From the NCBI GenBank assembly GCA_002840765.1, contig PHCE01000013.1, positions 1-64,000 of the forward strand: 64,000 nucleotides of DNA, given 5' to 3'. The notes below the pieces were generated by a model. It was not told the DNA's origin and made no database searches. It was given only the letters and a program-made list of their open reading frames with translations. Shown one piece after another: positions 62,574 to 64,000 of the stretch (position 1 is the first letter of the stretch; each line of letters starts with the position of its first letter). The position numbers were made by a program, and so were the translations under genes. The DNA is from Betaproteobacteria bacterium HGW-Betaproteobacteria-7 (GTDB taxonomy: Bacteria; Pseudomonadota; Gammaproteobacteria; Burkholderiales; Rhodocyclaceae).

Positions 62574-64000
62574 ATGAAACGAGAGGTAATTGGTACTTGG
62601 CAGGGGGTGACACTGGCAGATCTGTTTTTTGCATTCAGGAAGGCCAAGGCCGATTGCTTTTTCGAGCGTTCCATCTGCATTGCCAGCGAGTTTGCCGAAT
62701 ATGAGAAGGACTTGGCACGCAACCTGAATGGCCTACTGGGTCGCTTACAAGCTGGCGAGGTAACTGAGGTACTGGCACAGAACCTTGGGCCGACGCGGGT
62801 GGTGGCCAAGAAACTGGGGGCCGCTCCTAAGCCCCCAAAGAAGGGTTCCGTGCCGGAAGGTCATGGTTTTTTCTCCGACCCTGCACGAGCCTTTGAGCGT
62901 TTGTGTGCCTCGCATGAACTGACTCCAGAGTTCCGACTGATCGGGGACTTTCCAGTTGAGATGCACGTGTTGTCTGCACTGTGGATCAACTTGGTGGGTC
63001 ACAAGTTCGATGCAGTGCTGACCAAGTCGGCCTACGGTTCACGGCTGCGCCGCTATCGCCCCGAGCCGGGCGCTCCAAAAGGCAGCGTGGGGGACTACCA
63101 CCTGGAAGCGATAGGGTCCTTTCAACCCTACTTTGGGCCTTACAAAGAATGGCGCAGTCGCGGCTTGAAAGCCATACGCTCAGAGTTGGAAGCTGGCCAT
63201 GCAGTGGTCGCCATTTCGATGGACTTAACCAGCTATTACCATAGAGTCGATCCAAGCTTCATGGCAGATAGCCGGTTCCATGCCCATGCAGGTATCACTC
63301 TGTCCGAGTGGGAACTGGAATTCACCGAGGCCTTCACTGCAGCGCTGGTGGACTGGTCTAGGCAAGTCGCAGCCCAGATGCACGCACTGGGCTGCAGCAA
63401 AAGAGAGGCCTCAGTTGGTGGATTGCCCATCGGTTTGTCCATCTCGCGCGTGGTAGCCAACGCTCTGCTGGTGGGCCTGGACAGAGACATCGAGCACGGC
63501 CTGACGGCGGTATATTACGGTCGTTACGTGGATGACCTGTTTTTGGTGCTGCGCGACCCTGGCGATCTGGCAACGGCTGAAGCACTGCTGGCCTATTTTG
63601 CTGTGCGCACAAACTGCTTCCCGAGTGAGAACGAGGTCAAGAACGGCGATATCTTTTTGAGCTTGCCCGGTGGCTTTCAGGCCAAGACCAAGTTGCTCCT
63701 GCAACAGAGCAAGCAGAAGGCATTCTTCCTGCAAGGGCAAGGTGGCATCGACCTGCTCAGCAACATTGAATCGCAGATCCGCAGTGTTTCTAGTGAACGA
63801 AGGTTGATGCCGTCGCCGGACCGTTTGGAGTCCATGGCATCCGCTAAGGTGCTGACTGCCGCTGGGCATGCCTCTGAAGAGGCCGATACGTTGCGACGTG
63901 CCGATGGGTTGTCCGTGCGACGTCTGGGATGGTCTGTGCAGCTAAGAGCGGTGGAAATTTTAGCCCGCGACCTACGCGAAGAGGATTGGCAGGAAGAACG
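62574..64000 (+). CDS. Reverse transcriptase, UG/Abi-type (partial at 3' end)
   Basis: Open from the ATG at 62574 to the window end: 475 codons, no stop. RT signature motifs are in order: AISMDLTSYYHRVD (motif A, D217), GGLPIGLSISRVVANALL (motif B, near 283-300) and GRYVDDLFLVL (motif C, YVDD at 318-321). About 200 residues of unusual N-terminus precede motif A, and an alpha-helical region begins after ~400. No retron msr/msd or group II intron features (maturase X, HNH) are seen. AAGGA at 62560-62564 supports the start. Best described as a defence-associated UG/Abi RT; the exact class cannot be assigned without the C-terminus. Confidence 0.88.
   Translation, partial: MKREVIGTWQGVTLADLFFAFRKAKADCFFERSICIASEFAEYEKDLARNLNGLLGRLQAGEVTEVLAQNLGPTRVVAKKLGAAPKPPKKGSVPEGHGFFSDPARAFERLCASHELTPEFRLIGDFPVEMHVLSALWINLVGHKFDAVLTKSAYGSRLRRYRPEPGAPKGSVGDYHLEAIGSFQPYFGPYKEWRSRGLKAIRSELEAGHAVVAISMDLTSYYHRVDPSFMADSRFHAHAGITLSEWELEFTEAFTAALVDWSRQVAAQMHALGCSKREASVGGLPIGLSISRVVANALLVGLDRDIEHGLTAVYYGRYVDDLFLVLRDPGDLATAEALLAYFAVRTNCFPSENEVKNGDIFLSLPGGFQAKTKLLLQQSKQKAFFLQGQGGIDLLSNIESQIRSVSSERRLMPSPDRLESMASAKVLTAAGHASEEADTLRRADGLSVRRLGWSVQLRAVEILARDLREEDWQEE

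Noticed and set aside
62574..64000. Retron or group II intron origin for the reverse transcriptase
   Set aside because: No msr/msd-like inverted repeats were visible upstream, and no maturase, HNH domain or intron ends. The protein has a long N-terminus unlike both groups. Not fully excluded because the 3' end is missing.

Overview
The window looks like chromosomal DNA of a betaproteobacterium, most likely Rhodocyclales (Dechloromonas/Azonexus-like). This is inferred from the high G+C (above 60% by eye), the gene families present (DUF2863, DUF2868/DUF3482, DUF934 beside cysI, an APS-type CysH) and a large stock of c-di-GMP, HDOD and hybrid-kinase signalling genes. No close relative could be checked. 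Almost all of the window is dense, ordinary core genome. I saw no tRNA gene, insertion sequence, CRISPR array or pseudogene.

Layout. 1-2123: the 3' end of a 5S rRNA gene with its terminator, then htpG behind a near-consensus sigma-32 promoter. 2126-6511: a DUF3820 gene, a GspE/PilB-type ATPase, and a reverse-strand set (double receiver protein, HDOD protein, DUF4124 protein). 6639-8836: cysDN. 8995-13280: two cation/proton antiporters (NhaP2 type and Kef type) and a tandem universal stress protein. 13379-21656: trmA, a GGDEF-EAL protein, a CBS-PAS-GAF sensor and a 1000-residue hybrid kinase. 21757-24656: the DUF2868/DUF3482 pair. 24686-27007: a cNMP-domain/acetate kinase/PduL triple fusion. 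27126-29421: DUF502 and a soluble chemoreceptor. 29481-33554: cysH, DUF934, cysI and divergent cysB. 33621-40656: two HDOD proteins, a NosD-like protein, the yciB-yciI-bolA-parvulin operon, an HD-GYP response regulator and an HPt protein. 40630-46841: a biotin operon (DUF2863, bioA, a GlpM-like gene, bioF, bioH, bioC, bioD; no bioB here). 46921-61326: yaaA, pldA, tlpA-like, a YhcC-like radical SAM gene, an OB-fold protein, a PIN protein, dusC, an ankyrin protein, a diguanylate cyclase, mscS, a second hybrid kinase, and a lemA-TPM-TPM-yihY set. 61327-64000: a stretch of visibly lower G+C (about 55% on a sampled line) with a TIGR02391 protein carrying a HEPN-like R-N-x3-H motif and, 50 bp downstream, a reverse transcriptase with a YVDD active site that runs off the window.

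How the genes fit together. Sulfate assimilation is split between cysDN and cysH-DUF934-cysI, with CysB encoded divergently from cysI. CysN has no APS-kinase domain, and CysH carries the cysteine pairs of APS reductases, so the route is probably sulfate to APS to sulfite directly. Biotin synthesis from pimeloyl-ester onward is encoded except for BioB. The cyclic-di-GMP network here has one GGDEF-EAL protein, one GGDEF protein, one HD-GYP protein and one HDOD protein with a degenerate EAL region.

The two most interesting items are the right-hand edge, a probable anti-phage or abortive-infection locus pairing a HEPN-like protein with an UG/Abi-type reverse transcriptase, and the cNMP-AckA-PduL fusion, which would put both steps of acetyl-CoA/acetate interconversion on one polypeptide.
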